Part shown: positions 10,992 through 23,190 of the stretch, piece after piece
Layout of the letters: each line of letters opens with the position of its first letter
Numbering within the stretch: position 1 is the first letter of the stretch
Assembly (NCBI GenBank): GCA_022702705.1
Contig: CM040427.1
Span: 14,841,625-14,905,624 of the forward strand
Origin: Papilionanthe hookeriana x Papilionanthe teres
Lineage: Eukaryota; Streptophyta; Magnoliopsida; Asparagales; Orchidaceae
Reading direction: 5' to 3'
Length of the DNA stretch: 64,000 bases
Notes under the pieces: generated by a model
The model's database searches: none
Seen by the model: the letters and a program-made list of their open reading frames with translations, nothing else
Told to the model about the DNA's origin: nothing
Position numbers and translations under genes: made by a program

Positions 10992-12534
10992 TGTTGACCT
11001 CATTTTTGATGAGGTCTTCTCTTCCCTCTTTAGTGTTTAGGATCTAGCCTTAGGCTTTTCCTTTGACTATCTTAGAGGACTAGAATTGGGACCCATCCCT
11101 TAGAAATTTGAACCACTTCTTTCCTCCCCGCAAACCCCACAAGCTTAATTGTAGACCCCTAATCACCTAGAGGGTTGAAATCAAATGTAAAGGTTTAAAG
11201 GATGAGTTCCCTATAGGACTCTTTGGCCTTAGGACCACCCTAGGTGGCTTGGTCTGGTGAGGGTTGGCTTACACACTCTACACTCACACTCTACACTCTC
11301 ACACACACAATCCAAATCCTAAAACCACACCCATACCCAACTTGACTCCTTGACTCATGTAGGTAATTCATATGGATGGACCTTAACCCCTAAGCCCTTG
11401 GTTAAGAGGGTTAGGAACAACATAGTGAATGCCTCAAATGAGTCCTCCCATGGCTCATATAGGCTTAATATGGCTTCATGGCTCAATCAAAGTGATTCCA
11501 TTCCACTCATATTTGATCTATCTTCATTATTCCAAAATTTCAATTGTTGACCCCGGGGACCCTACACCCATCAAACCCAAATTCAACCCAATTCAAACCC
11601 AAACCCCCTCAAATTCATTTCAAATCACTCATGACACATCCCTAAACCAAACCCAACAATTATTTGGCCCAAACTTCTACAAAATTCCCATCCATGAATT
11701 CATTCTTAAACCTAAAGGCTCATTCCCTTAAGCCTTCCTAAAAGCCCATCCAAAGCAAGTTCAAAAGCCCAAAGTCCATGACAAAGCCCACATGAAATTC
11801 CTCTAATCATCCCTTTGATTTAAAACACTTCCTAAGTTCTAAAATCCATCACCAAATAAACCCAAATCAAGCCTTATGACAATTCTCCTTAAATCCATGA
11901 AAAATTCCAACACCCTTTCTCATGCAAGTGAGACAACTTTTCCCAAGCCATATATGAGCCATGAAGCCATGCATGAGCCACATGGGAGCCATGAGAGCCA
12001 TGGAATCTACTTTACACCTCACCAAGCCATTAATGGCAAGAGAGGGGATCCCTTTCTTAAACCTTTTTCAACCTTTTTTTACCTTAAACATGATACACTC
12101 TAAACCATACTTTGCCACCTAATCGTTGATGTGGACTTCGCTACCTTTGGTAGGTTGACTCACATGATCCTCTCAGCCTAAAACCAGGTCATGGGGAGGT
12201 GAACCCAACCCAAACACATGGGTTGACCCAAGCCAAGCCAAAATAGCCATGCCCTCATTCCATTTTGATCTAACCCCTTTACACATGGCAAAGCTCAATT
12301 GCATACACAAAACCCCAGCCCTGACTCACCTGAACCTGAGGGTGACCCATGCCTGCCGACCAGCCGCCTGGATCGCCGGAAAACACCATGGCCGAGACCT
12401 TGGGAGGAGCCAAATTTTGGAATTCCACCTTGCTGAGCTGCCTCACTCCAAATGGCCATTGCAGTTGTTCTTCTCCTCACCAGAGCAGCTGATCCCAGCC
12501 CTTAAACCCCCCTGGGAGGTCCTCCATCCTCTCC

Positions 12535-12542
12535 TATTTAAA
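12535..12542 (+). promoter_or_regulatory. Candidate LTR TATA box
   Basis: TATTTAAA followed by ACACCCCC lies at the start of the GC-richer part of the LTR and is repeated exactly in the 3' LTR at 32,712-32,719. The solo LTR has a diverged form (TAGTTAAA near 53,778). If it is the promoter, U3 is about 1.55 kb and R plus U5 about 5 kb. There is no expression evidence. Confidence 0.35.
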
Positions 12543-15104
12543 CACCCCCTCATCTCGACCAAGAGAGGGGCTGAACCAAACCTTACTGAAACCCTGCCAA
12601 AATCATCCTGCACCACTCTCTACACATAGAGAACTCGATCCCCACCGAAATCCCCCTGCCATTTCCTCTCCGCGAGCTCAATTTCGGAGTCGAAATCCAA
12701 GCCCAAAACTAGGACACTTCACCACGGTGAGTCAATCCTCAAATTGGTTGACTCTACAACCTCACCGCATCAAGAGGAGAAGTTTCCCAAAGAAAGCCCC
12801 CTCACTGGAGCCGACCATTGCTTCTAGCCTCCAAGCTTTGTGATCGGCTGTGGTCGAAATCATACCTAGACAATTCACCAGGCCAAGGGACTTCATCTGG
12901 AGCTTGCTTGGACCCAATCGAACGTGACACAACCCTCAGATTGAAGCTTCACTTCTCTGAGCAAAGGTATGGACTCACTCTTCTTCCCGAGCTTACAGAG
13001 ATTCTCCATTTTGTTTGAATTAATTTCAGTGCATGTTTACCGTATGGATATGTTCGTCTCTTCAAGACGAATCCATAGAGCATAAGAACACGAAAATCCG
13101 TTGAGAATCGAGTGAGAAATTAGGGTTAGAAGGTTGACGGTCACGGGTTCACACCAGTCGTAGACGATGACCAGAAGACGTCGGATCGCGCGTGTATCGA
13201 GCGGACGGCCAGGATCGCGCCGGACGGAGAAACGGGACATGAACTGCGGGCCGCGTGGCATCCCAGTCAGATGGCGGCGCCGAATCAAGAGACGACACGT
13301 GGAGCTTCGGAGACGCCGAGGTTGACGCGGCTCCGCGTGGATAAGTAGATAAATAGGCTATTTTTCTATTTATTTAATTACCAGAACCTCAAAAATTCAT
13401 AACTTTGTGTAGAAAAATCCTAAAAATAAAATAAAAATACCCCCTTGCTCAGTGAACAGAGGAGAATAATGTGGAAAAAAAATCAAGTAATTTCATTAAG
13501 TATTTTATTTTTAATGATTTATTTACTCTCTGCATTGTTTTAATTCTCCATGCATATAGGAAATTCACCATGACATGAGACCATAGGGCTTTTGAAGCCT
13601 CTGAACTTGGGAACATTCCCTAAATTTTCCAAGGTTAGAGGCCATCCTTATGAGAAGTTATTGATTTTTCAAGTTCATGTTACTGTTTCGAGTATTTTAA
13701 TTCCAATAATTAACATGTTGAGAAATAAATTCTAGGAAAATTTGGTGATATTTCTTGTGACTAGAGGGACCTAGGGAAAATAAGTTTTGAGTTAATTCAC
13801 TTTGAACAACCCTAATTGGCCTAAATACCCAAAATTGAACTTTAATTAATTAGGGTTAACCATTCATCAAATTAACTTAAAAACAATTCTCCACTATCCT
13901 CTAGGGATAGGAGAACACCACATAAAAATTTGAAACCAATTGGACTTGGTTAACCCCACCAAATGGGTTGATTAAGCCTCTTAAGCAAAAATGGGTAAAA
14001 TTAAACTTTAAAAATTCATAACTCACAAAATACTTTTCAAAAATTCATAAAAATGGTTTTGGAGCTTCTCTGATATCAGAGAAACTTAGGAAAATTAAAA
14101 TTGTAATTTTATAAAAAAGTTGATTTTTATCATTATTTTAATATTTTTAATAATTAAAAAATAATAAAAATAATAAAAATATTAAAAATCACCAAAATGT
14201 CACATTTTGAATTCTGATCATTTAGGAACAAACCAAATATTTTTTTAAGTCCCTAGGATAAGATGTTGAATTTTAAAGGCTTAATGTAATTTTTAATATT
14301 AAAAAATGTATTTTCCAACCTTCTCACCAAAATAATTCTAATAAATCAAAGAAAAATCAGAAAAATATAAAATTTATTTCTCTGGACTCCTTGAGGTTAG
14401 AGAGATTTAAAAAAAATATAAAATCTATTTTTCAACTTTAATTTTATTTTAAAATTAATTAATACTCCAAAACTCAAAATAATTCTAATAAATAAAATAT
14501 AATTCAAAAAATCACCAAAATTAGTTCAAATGGTCCTCTAGTCATTAGGAGTGCCTCATAATTTTCTTAAGAATAGAAAAATTCCCTTGGTCATCTTATT
14601 GAATTTTCCTTGGAAATCCCTATTTTCTACAAAAAATAATTATATAAATAAATTAAATATAGAAAAATCACATTTTCTCCTCTTATGTTTTAATTGACAT
14701 GTGAGTGAAGCCACATAAAAATTTCAAATTCATTTAAGCTCAATTTAGTGAGTTATGGAATTATTAAGCTTGAAGGGCAAAATGGTAATTAAAATTTTAA
14801 CCCTTAATTAAAACTTTAGGCTTAATAAAATGAGTGAATAAAATATTTGATCCTAATCTGATTTGGATGATTGAAATTTAAATAATTAAAGGATAGAGAC
14901 CCATCAACAATTTTTAAGATTAATTAGAGTAAACTTTAATCATTTAATTAATGAAATTTGGAAGATTAATAAAAATTGAAATTATTAAAATAGGGATATT
15001 ATTAAGAAGACATTTATACTTTAATTTAAGAATCCCTAAATTAATCACTTCAATAATATTTAATTCCCAATTAAAATGATAATCCAAACTCAAGATTTAA
15101 AATA

Positions 15105-15451
15105 CTAAAAGACTTAATCATTAAATTAAATTAAAATTAAAGCATTTAAATTAAATCCTTCCAAAATTTCAATTAAATTAATACTTTAACAATTAAATTA
15201 AATCATCTTTAAAACATTAAAAATAAAATATTAAATTAAAATTAAAATTAAATTAAATTAAAATTAAATTAAATTAAATTAAATTAAATTAAATTAAAAC
15301 ATATTAAATTAAATTAAATTAAATAAAAAAATAAAATCAAATTAAAATAAAATTTAAATTAAATTAAAATTAAAAATAAAATTAAATTAAAATTAAAACT
15401 AAACCAAATTAAATTAAATTAAATTAAATTAAATTAAATTGAATTAAATAT
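15105..15451. repeat. AAATT-type simple repeat expansion in the 5' LTR
   Basis: Long runs of ATTAA/AAATT pentamers with ATTAAA interruptions. The same array occurs in the 3' LTR. The related solo LTR has ordinary AT-rich sequence at the matching place (about 61,250-61,560), so the expansion appears specific to this family. Confidence 0.85.
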
Positions 15452-17521
15452 AACATCACCTAAGACATAAAGAATTCAAAATAGGTCTAAAAACTACTTG
15501 AATACTATTCCAAACTTAAACCCATTAATTAAAAATTAAATTAAATCACAAATCACTTAAACATCAATTTGCCCTCAAAAGCTCTTGTTGTCATAACTCC
15601 TAAACGGAGTATTAAGTGAAGTGTTACTTCACTTATAGGATATTCAAATGTCCTAGTTCACCGAGCAAAAGAACAAAACTTAATTAAACCTCGGATGATT
15701 AATTCACCCGATTAATTAAATCCGTTTCGGACTTAGAATAATTCCAACAATATTGAAAAGATGTTTAAGATTCGTCTTAAGCACTTCCTCAATATGACGG
15801 GGTGTTTTATAAGAACAATTGAACTTAATTATTCTTTGGTGCATAAAATCATCCATAAACTAAATTGAAAACCTAGACATCATAGGAATGACTAGCTATA
15901 GGACTAGGATCTTGGTAGAAAACCAGAAACCTTGCCGTTAGCTTTACCTAGGTAATTTCTATAAATACTTAAATGCTCTAACATGTGTTTCAAGTGCAGC
16001 TTGGGATGACGGGAAGACCCTCCAGGTACGCTTTTATTTTATTGCAATTTACCTTCTCGCAATTTAATTAATCGCATTGCACTTTCTTTTCTTGCATGAT
16101 AAACAACAGTTGCATGAAAACCAAAACCTTTAGGATAGTCCCTAAACTGAAACCAAAACTAAATTAAAAGTCATTACAAGATAAAAATCACCGCCACAAC
16201 ATTCCAAAATATAAAACAACTCAAAATTTAATCACAAACAGAACACAAAACTACAATTACAACTAAATTAAAACGTCTCGTTGAATGATCGAGAATACCT
16301 CGGATGATGTAACCCACGTGTTGCTAACGGGATTTCCCACGATCTAAATGAAGGTGTGGAACTCATTCAGTTGAGTTTAGCAAATTCATCTGGACTAAGT
16401 GAATTCGATGAAAATAACGGTGTCGGGATGACGGAACCGTGGGATCTTAATCGGTTCTGTTTAATCAACCTTAAGATTTGTTTTAATTAAAATATTAAAA
16501 ACACTTGGATTTTAAGATTCTCTCTAAACCAAAACACTTCTCTCATCTCCTGATTTATGAATTCTAAAACTAAACCTCCGCAACAACAAGGAGCTCGGAG
16601 CATGGTGGGCAAGCACGACCATCGTCATCAGCAAAACTCGGATCTACATCAACTAAACTTTCTTAGAATTAAACAACCAAGCCATAGGACTTCGAGGTAG
16701 TTTGCCTAGTGCAACATAAATCCTCAAATCTTCGTTAGGCATTTGCATGATCATATCATGTAAATTAAGCCCTAACCGGTTTTAGGATTCCGAGGTGATT
16801 GTTCGGTACGACATAAACCCTCACATCTTCTAGGCTGATTGTATGATTATGTAATACGAATATAAGTCCTAATTAACTAAAATTGGCAAGATTGAAATAT
16901 CAGATAATATTAGGATTTTCTCAAATCTAAGCCAAACAATAGGATAGTTTGGGAAGTTGCCAAGATTCTTCTTGGATCCTCAGCTTCTCCTACTTCTCTT
17001 CCTTTGGATTCTCAAAAAATAAAATTGTCCCAAATTTTGAGTTATTCCCTTTTGAATTTCAAAAAATCTGATCCTTTGAAAACCGCAAACTTTGAAATTC
17101 TTGAGAGCAAAACCACTGATCATTATCGAGAGTTTTCTTAAGTGATTCACTTTATTTAAGATGTAATTAACTATAGGGGCTTACCCTTATAGGGAACTTT
17201 AAGAACCCAGGTAATATAAACCCTGCTTAATTCATTTATATTAAGTAGGGGAACTTGTCGGCTTATAAAATTAGTTCGCAGACCAAACGGATGTCACAAG
17301 TCTTTTAGTTTATTTAATTGAGCCCCCATCATCAAGCAGTGTGTCCATTCTTCGGGATAGATACACGGTTTGTGATGCGGTGCTCGTTTATATAAATTAT
17401 TCGGGATGTGAGATCGGTTTGATTTCATATCTTAAAACTTTCAAATTTAAAATCATTTTCAAAATCAAATATTACTTTCTAAACCATATATACATATTTA
17501 AATTAAATTTAAAATCTAAAA

Positions 17522-17550
17522 TTCGCCGACAATTTCTGTTAGGCGACCCC
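17522..17550 (+). other. Internal copy of 'LTR end + primer site' within the LTR
   Basis: GCCGACAATTTCTG followed by TTAGGCGACCCC mirrors the true border GCCGACAACTTCTGGCGACT at 17,583-17,602. It lies about 40-65 bases inside the LTR end and is present again at 37,677-37,704 and 63,560-63,585. Confidence 0.6.
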
Positions 17551-17594
17551 TTTTCAAAATAAACCACATAACCTAAAAATATGCCGACAACTTC

Positions 17595-17610
17595 TGGCGA
17601 CTCGCTGGGA
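17595..17610 (+). other. Primer-binding site (PBS)
   Basis: TGGCGACTCGCTGGGA starts five bases after the LTR end. TGG pairs with a tRNA CCA end. Ogre elements are described as primed by tRNA-Arg, and this site is consistent with that, but I did not align it to a tRNA. Confidence 0.7.
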
Positions 17611-18122
17611 ATAGTTCCTCTCTCCATTTTGATCAGATGGTTTTGCTTTCATAAATCGGTAGTGAGCCCATGCCCTTAGTGGACCAAACTACCATTCTTC
17701 CGTTGGAATACCCCGTTCATTTCTGTCTTGAACGAGTATAGCCAACTCCTCTCGGATTTAGGAGCCACTGCTTAGACACCCCTAAACGGAGAGGTTCCGA
17801 GATCCTTTTACCTCTTTTCTGAGGTGGGGTGGACCCCCAATAGGTGTTAGTTTAGTAGCGGTCCTTCGAGTCGAGAAGTCTTGCATAAGACTTTCTCTTC
17901 CTTTCCAATTCTGAATCGGATTCCTTACCTTCTCTACACCTTTTAACATTCCGTTCCTAATAAACAAACCCTCTAATGAATGACTCTTTTAACAAATAAC
18001 TCCTTTTTTTTTCTTTTTTATAAATACAAGAATGTGTTCGGACTCTTTTTGATTCCTTTCTTTTCATCCTGATGAGAAGAAGCATAACTTGGGACTGACA
18101 ATCAGAATCTACCTCGCAGAAG
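17611..18122 (+). other. Untranslated leader of the giant element
   Basis: About 510 bases between PBS and ORF1 with short pyrimidine-rich tracts and no sustained reading frame. It probably contains packaging signals, which cannot be identified by eye. Confidence 0.5.
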
Positions 18123-19057
18123 ATGTCCGCCCCAAAGCCGATTTTCTCCTTCACCAATGGATCGGACTTCGCCGTTTACAAGGATGAGCCGCCCGACAAT
18201 GGGATCATCCGGTTTGGACAAGGATTCGAGAACACAAATGTCAAGATCACCGACGTTACCCTTTTCACACTTACGTACAAAGTACTCGAAACAGAAAGAC
18301 CTTTGATCGAGTTCAACCTTAAGTCAACTCAAGAGTTCCCTCCCCTGCAAAGGGTTCCAGCTGAGAGGAATACTACTGTCCATAGGAGGACTGTTATCTC
18401 TACCCCCACTGGTCTAGTCGTCTCCGCACCTACCCCGGCTTCCGCCAAACTGAAGGGGAAGGAAGTTCAAATTTGTAACGAGCATGTTACCGTGGAGGGT
18501 ACAGATTTCCGTGCAAGACCTTCTGTTTTCGAAATTGGGTCCAGCTCAAGGGTTCCACCCCTAACACGGACTTAGAGAAGAAACAGAGGTAGAAAGATTG
18601 CCAGAAAGGCCAGAGCTGCTGAAGTCGCTTTCTTGGAAGAGATCCCTGAGTACACACCATTACCTGAATACATACCATTGCCTGAGTATACACCGCTTTT
18701 GGAAGGAAGTAGATTCCATCCCCTTTCCGCCGCAGCTGACGAGGAAAATGTCCGCAAGATTGCTTCTACATTACCTCGACCCGCATAATATAGCGACAGC
18801 CGAAAGAAAAGGGCTAGGGTTACACCATTTGCCCAACTACAGACTGTGATAGAGAAGTTAGCAAAGAAAGAGAGATGTCCTGTATTAGAGATTTTAAGAA
18901 GAGTAGGACGGGTGCCAGCCAAGTCCCATCTTGGACCGCGAGTAGAACCCGTTATCGCCACAGAAAAGCCGAATAAGAAGATGAAGGCTAGTCCACCTGT
19001 TGTTGTTTCAGGTTTACAGATCAGGGAGGATACCACCTTCCAAGATTCGACCTGACG
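18123..19057 (+). pseudogene. Ogre-type ORF1 (upstream of gag), broken
   Basis: It starts with ATG (MSAPKPIFSFTNGSDF) and stays open to 18,575. It continues in another frame through a proline-rich repeat (EYTPLPEYIPLPEYTPL, about 18,640-18,700), then QTVIEKLAKKERCPVLEILR and a lysine-rich end (KPNKKMKAS, about 18,970). There are at least two stops and one frame change. An extra ORF before gag is a hallmark of Ogre elements. Its function is unknown, and I see no named domain. The start was chosen as the first ATG after the leader. Confidence 0.65.
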
Positions 19058-19122
19058 CACCATCCGGTCCTAGGCCTTCGTCTGCTAGAAGGATGGTATG
19101 GCGTCATACTACCGGCCAATTA

Positions 19123-20560
19123 AGACCGAAACAACGACCGAAAAGGAAAGTCTCGTCGGGAGACTCGAGTCCGAAGAGAGCGCCATCGCAATGAAGGGGA
19201 CTCCCAAAAGGAAACCCAACGACCATCGCATGATAACTGCGAAACCACACGAAAAAGACCATTGGAAGACGCTATAGAAAAGCTAAGAACCGACATTCAA
19301 CGATTAGCAAGAGAAAGAGAAGAAAAGTTTGGAGATGAAGTTGACTCGTCGGAGTTCATGGATGACGAATATGTGGAGATCAACATGGTTGAAACACGAG
19401 CATCGTCAGCTTCGCAAGGTGCCCCGGCAACTGCGGAGAGAGATGAACCGGAAGCATTAAGAGCACAAATTCGAGAAAAAGATGATACAATCTCTCAAAT
19501 GGCAAAAAGGATGGAAGAGATGGCTGCAGCCCTAGCCACTCTTCAGAGTCAGGCTCAACCCCCAAGAGAAACGCCTCCAGAAGTTATTCATATTACAGAC
19601 GGAGGAAAAGAGATTACATCCGTTAACGGAGATGATCAGCCGAAGAAAGATTCTACCCAGAATATGATTCCGAAGAAGGACATCAAGAACATGGTGGAAC
19701 AAGCAGGTGCGAGAAGCCTTAGCACAGCCTAAGAGCGGAACATCTATTCAGACGGGTAGACCTTACCCCGAAGAATTTGATGCAGTACAATACCCAAAAG
19801 GCTTCGTACCACCTCTGTTCAAGACTTTTGATGGTACCCGAAACCCTCGACAGCATGTTACACATTTTCGTGCTAGTTGTTGCAACGCCGGTGGGAGTGA
19901 CGCCTTACTCTTCTGACAATTCGTCGCCGACTCGTCGAGGATCGCCTTCGATTGGTACGCAGAGTTACCGAACAGTTCGGTAAAGACATTTTCAGAATTA
20001 GAAAACCTTTTCGTGAAACGGTTTGCCGGAGCTCAGCACCATATCACCATCGGTGACTTAGTGGTGGAGAAACATAAACCGAAAGAAACTTTAGTGGACT
20101 ACATACTTCGATGGAGAAATCTAAGCATGAAGTGTGAGCCACAGCTACAAGAGTAGCATGCAGTCGGTATCTTGCTTAAAAGCATTCACGGCCCGATAGC
20201 ACTTCTCCTTAAGGGATTTACAATTAAGACTTTCGAGAAGTTGTTAAGCAAGGCCGGAAGCTTGCAAGAAGAAGCGAAGCAACTAAGTTTCGTCGACAAA
20301 ACAGACAAACGAAGCTCGCGAAGACATTTGAAAAGAAATCCGGGATCGTCGCTGCGATCGATAAGGGCAAACGACCAATGCAAATACGATCGGAGCAGTA
20401 CGAACCCAGCTTATCAACAACCTCAGCGAGAACTACCAACAACCTCAACCCGGTTATCAGCCAACTCAACAATATGAGCAACCGCCTCGCCCACAGCGCA
20501 CGTTAAAGGAGCTTATAAATAAAGAATATCCATTCAAGAATGAGGCAGTGCCAAAGATGT
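19123..20560 (+). pseudogene. gag: gag: coiled coil and capsid
   Basis: It opens after a TAA at about 19,120 without an obvious ATG, so the true start has been lost or ORF1 and gag were joined. A heptad-rich region (EKLRTDIQRLAREREEKFG and AQIREKDDTISQMAKRMEEM) looks like a coiled coil. After a frame change near 19,715 comes the retrotransposon capsid region: PYPEEFDAVQYPKGFVPP, FDGTRNPRQHVTHF, AFDWYAELPN, FSELENLFVKRFAGAQ, LVDYILRWRNLSMKC. Stops at about 19,915 and 20,155 break it. Gag forms the virus-like particle that packages element RNA. Confidence 0.85.
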
Positions 20561-21800
20561 TCCGCAATTTGATGAAGACTTCGGATTTTCGACTGCCATA
20601 ACCCAGGAAGCCAAAAGAAGTCAACAAGAAAGACCATTCCAAATACTGCCCTTACCACCAGATGCTTGGACATAAGATAGAGGATTGCATTACCTTTAAG
20701 AGTTGGCTTGATAACAATCTCCGAAAGGGGAACATAACGATCCCAAAGGAATACATGAAAGAACCCCAGAAAGGAGGTTCTGTCAATGTTATTTCAACAG
20801 ATCCTATTGTTCCGATAGACCCCTACACGACCGATGATGGATGGAGCACCGCTTGGACGAAGTCATCAAAGAAAATTTTGGATCGCATCCAAACCGCTTC
20901 GGTGCATGCTTCAACTCAGAGTTTGAAACTGCTCAAGCCGGCGCTATCGCTTGCAATTGAAGAACCGCCCCAGGAAGAAAAGATCATAGAAAAGAAGGAG
21001 ATCGTAGAAGAAGAAAGGACAGAGGCTCCTAAGGCTAGACTAGGGGCTGCTTATCCTAGGATGGTTGTTTCCGATTCGGGGAAAAATTTCTCGAACCTCC
21101 GACTCTGTATGATTATTTGCTCGCTCCGGCGGGATCTTATAATGATAAGAGTTATGGCGTTGGCTACGTTTTGACTGTTTCTAACAATTACGTAACTAAC
21201 GACAACCAATCTAATCCGGATCTCGATTCCGATACAAATAACAATTCTCAAATCATACACAACCTCGACAAGCACAATGACAAAGAAGACATTCATCAAG
21301 AAGGCTACGAAAGTTCAACAAGCAATGAATCTATTTGTGAATTCCAAGGAACTCCAATCACCATAGAGTTAGAGCTTTCAGATTTCGAAGCGACTCCAGA
21401 AGAACCTGTCATGCCGATTCAAAAGGAGACACCTGTAAACTCGCACTGCATTCGAAGAAATCACGAAGTCAACTTAAGGAGCGGAAAGGTTCTACCTCCG
21501 AGAATGGGTCCAAAAGACAAAGGAAAGTAGGTGGTTATTCAGGAAGAATCAACCCCAACAGAAGAATTGCCCATTCGGGAAGAAACTGAGACACATGGTA
21601 ACAAAGTGGACTATAACGTGCTAGCCCATCTTAGGAAACTACCAGCCAAACTGAGCATCTACGACGCTCTCATCTTATCAAAAGAGATGAGGGAAGCTCT
21701 GATCAAGGCCTTACTTGATCCGAGAGATTTGTTTAGCTCGGATGGCCGGAGATTCCTTAGACGAGGTTTGCTCGTTAAAGGAACGACGAGGTGCTACCTT
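20561..21800 (+). pseudogene. Gag C-terminus with zinc-knuckle-like motif and gag-protease linker
   Basis: YCPYHQMLGHKIEDC (about 20,646-20,690) has the Cys/His spacing seen in Tat elements in place of a classical CCHC knuckle. It is followed by a conserved-looking stretch (FKSWLDNNLRKGNI) and an acidic linker. Frame changes occur near 21,085 and 21,700 and a stop near 21,530. The stretch AHLRKLPAKLSIYDALILS (about 21,630) leads into the protease. Confidence 0.65.
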
Positions 21801-22150
21801 CACGGACGATGATCTACTACTTGGGACAACCGATCACAACCGACCGTTGTACATTTCAGTCACAATCGGAAAGTTTACGCTCTCCAGAGTATTGGTGGAT
21901 CCAGGAGCGTCAATCAACATAATGAACCTTCGGACGCTAGCATACTTGGAAATTGATGCTCGCGAGCTTGAAGCGGACAAGATGTTACTAAGAGGATTCA
22001 ACCAGAAAGGAGAAAGAGCCCTTGGATCAATAACACTGTTGATGAAGACCGGTGACTTAGCAAAGACAACCGCAAAATTCCACATAATTGACTCTGAGAC
22101 ATCGTTCAACGCTTTACTCGGGCCGACCGTGGATCCATGAAAACCGGATG
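21801..22150 (+). pseudogene. Aspartic protease (PR)
   Basis: The retropepsin active-site loop reads VLVDPGASINIM (about 21,890-21,930), preceded by RPLYISVTIGKFTLSRVL. Family members have D-S/T-G or D-G-G at the catalytic triad, so Pro after Asp is unusual and may inactivate it. A one-base insertion near 22,122 (GGGCCGACCG) moves the C-terminus, RPWIHENRMVPSSLHQCI, to another frame. In the family the enzyme cuts the Gag-Pol polyprotein inside the particle. Confidence 0.8.
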
Positions 22151-23190
22151 GTACCATCGTCTCTGCATCAGTGCATAAAATACTACGAAGGAGGAGAACA
22201 GTGCATTAAAGGTGATTTGCAACCTTTCTCCGTACATGAGATTGGAATCCATGAAGATGCAGCTTATTACGCACCTCCGAAGAAAACAATCTTCTCTAGA
22301 AACACCGTGCCAAATGAAGCAAAAGAAATTCGAGACAATGAAGAACCTGAAGTTCTAGTCCAACAGTCACTCACCACTCCCTTACGGCGAGATGGTGAAG
22401 GTTTCTCCAGAACTCGCATCCGAGGTCGAGGCCGGGGACGAGGTCGTGGAAGAGACACCGGGACAGCTTGGACGTAAAAAGCCGATGATCAACGTTGATT
22501 GGGAAAACAACTCTGAGGAAGAAGAGGAAATCAATAAAGAAGCAAGCTACAATAAACCGGAAGAAACCACAATTCAAGATTTCTCTTGAAGATGAGAAGA
22601 ACGAAGAATACAAATCGATGTACGAGAAGATTAATCACTATGTACACACTATGACCCTGACCCCGATCCAGTCTAATAAGATCGAGGGTATGGTGGTCAA
22701 AGAAGTACATAGCAGCAGTGCAAAGCCAATCAAATTTTACCATGGCACTTCTTCTTCCAATACTGAAAACAATGTACAATTTGAAGATGTCACTTCTTCC
22801 GAATTAATGGAATTACCTTTTGAGTGGTACTCTCCCTGTGTTCAAAATTTAATTCAGCGTGGTGTCTTACCTCGACAATGGACAAAAGGCCGATCACAAC
22901 ACTTCGAAAAATTATGGAATAATGCCGGTCGGCCTCCCAATTCAAAACATGGTCTTGGATTCGGCACAGTAGGTTCAGTTGACGATACGGAATTTTGTTT
23001 GGTTGTCACTTGCGAACCTAATGAAGACTGCTTGGAAACTACAGAAGAGCTTGAAGCTCTGCAAATTGGAGATGCTCCACCAGAGTTCGAAGAAGAAATC
23101 AAATCTACAATAGATGAGTTAATGGAAGTTAACTTAGAAACTAACGAAAAGCCTAGACCAACCTTTGTTAGCTCCTTACTCAATAAAGAA
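22151..23190 (+). pseudogene. Protease-RT linker region of pol
   Basis: It begins with the displaced protease tail (CIKYYEGGEQCIKGDLQPF, HEDAAYYAPPKK), then an R/G-rich tract (RIRGRGRGRGRGRD, about 22,420-22,460) and a Glu-rich stretch. A long frame from 22,495 follows, with LPFEWYSPCVQNLIQRGVLP and EALQIGDAPPEFEEEI. Ogre elements are reported to have an intron between protease and RT. I cannot place one here with confidence. Confidence 0.6.

Larger units (their letters stand above)
10992..17589 (+). repeat. 5' LTR of the giant element (6.6 kb)
   Basis: It aligns with 30,319-37,741 from TGTTGACC to GCCGACA. It is about 825 bp shorter because a block is missing at about 11,577 that the 3' LTR has at about 30,907-31,750. 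The related solo LTR at 51.6 kb also has the block, so the 5' LTR lost it. It has a GC-richer stretch at 12.2-13.35 kb with a TATA-like box, followed by a long AT-rich section. The short ORFs inside it are not genes. Confidence 0.95.

Noticed and set aside
12249..12629. 126-aa ORF in the 5' LTR and its counterpart at 32,424-32,825
   Set aside because: The two LTR copies do not conserve the frame, there is no recognisable domain, and GC-richer LTR sequence easily yields such frames.
18123..18575. ORF1 as a host gene
   Set aside because: It sits between PBS and gag of the element and fits the known extra ORF of Ogre-type elements.
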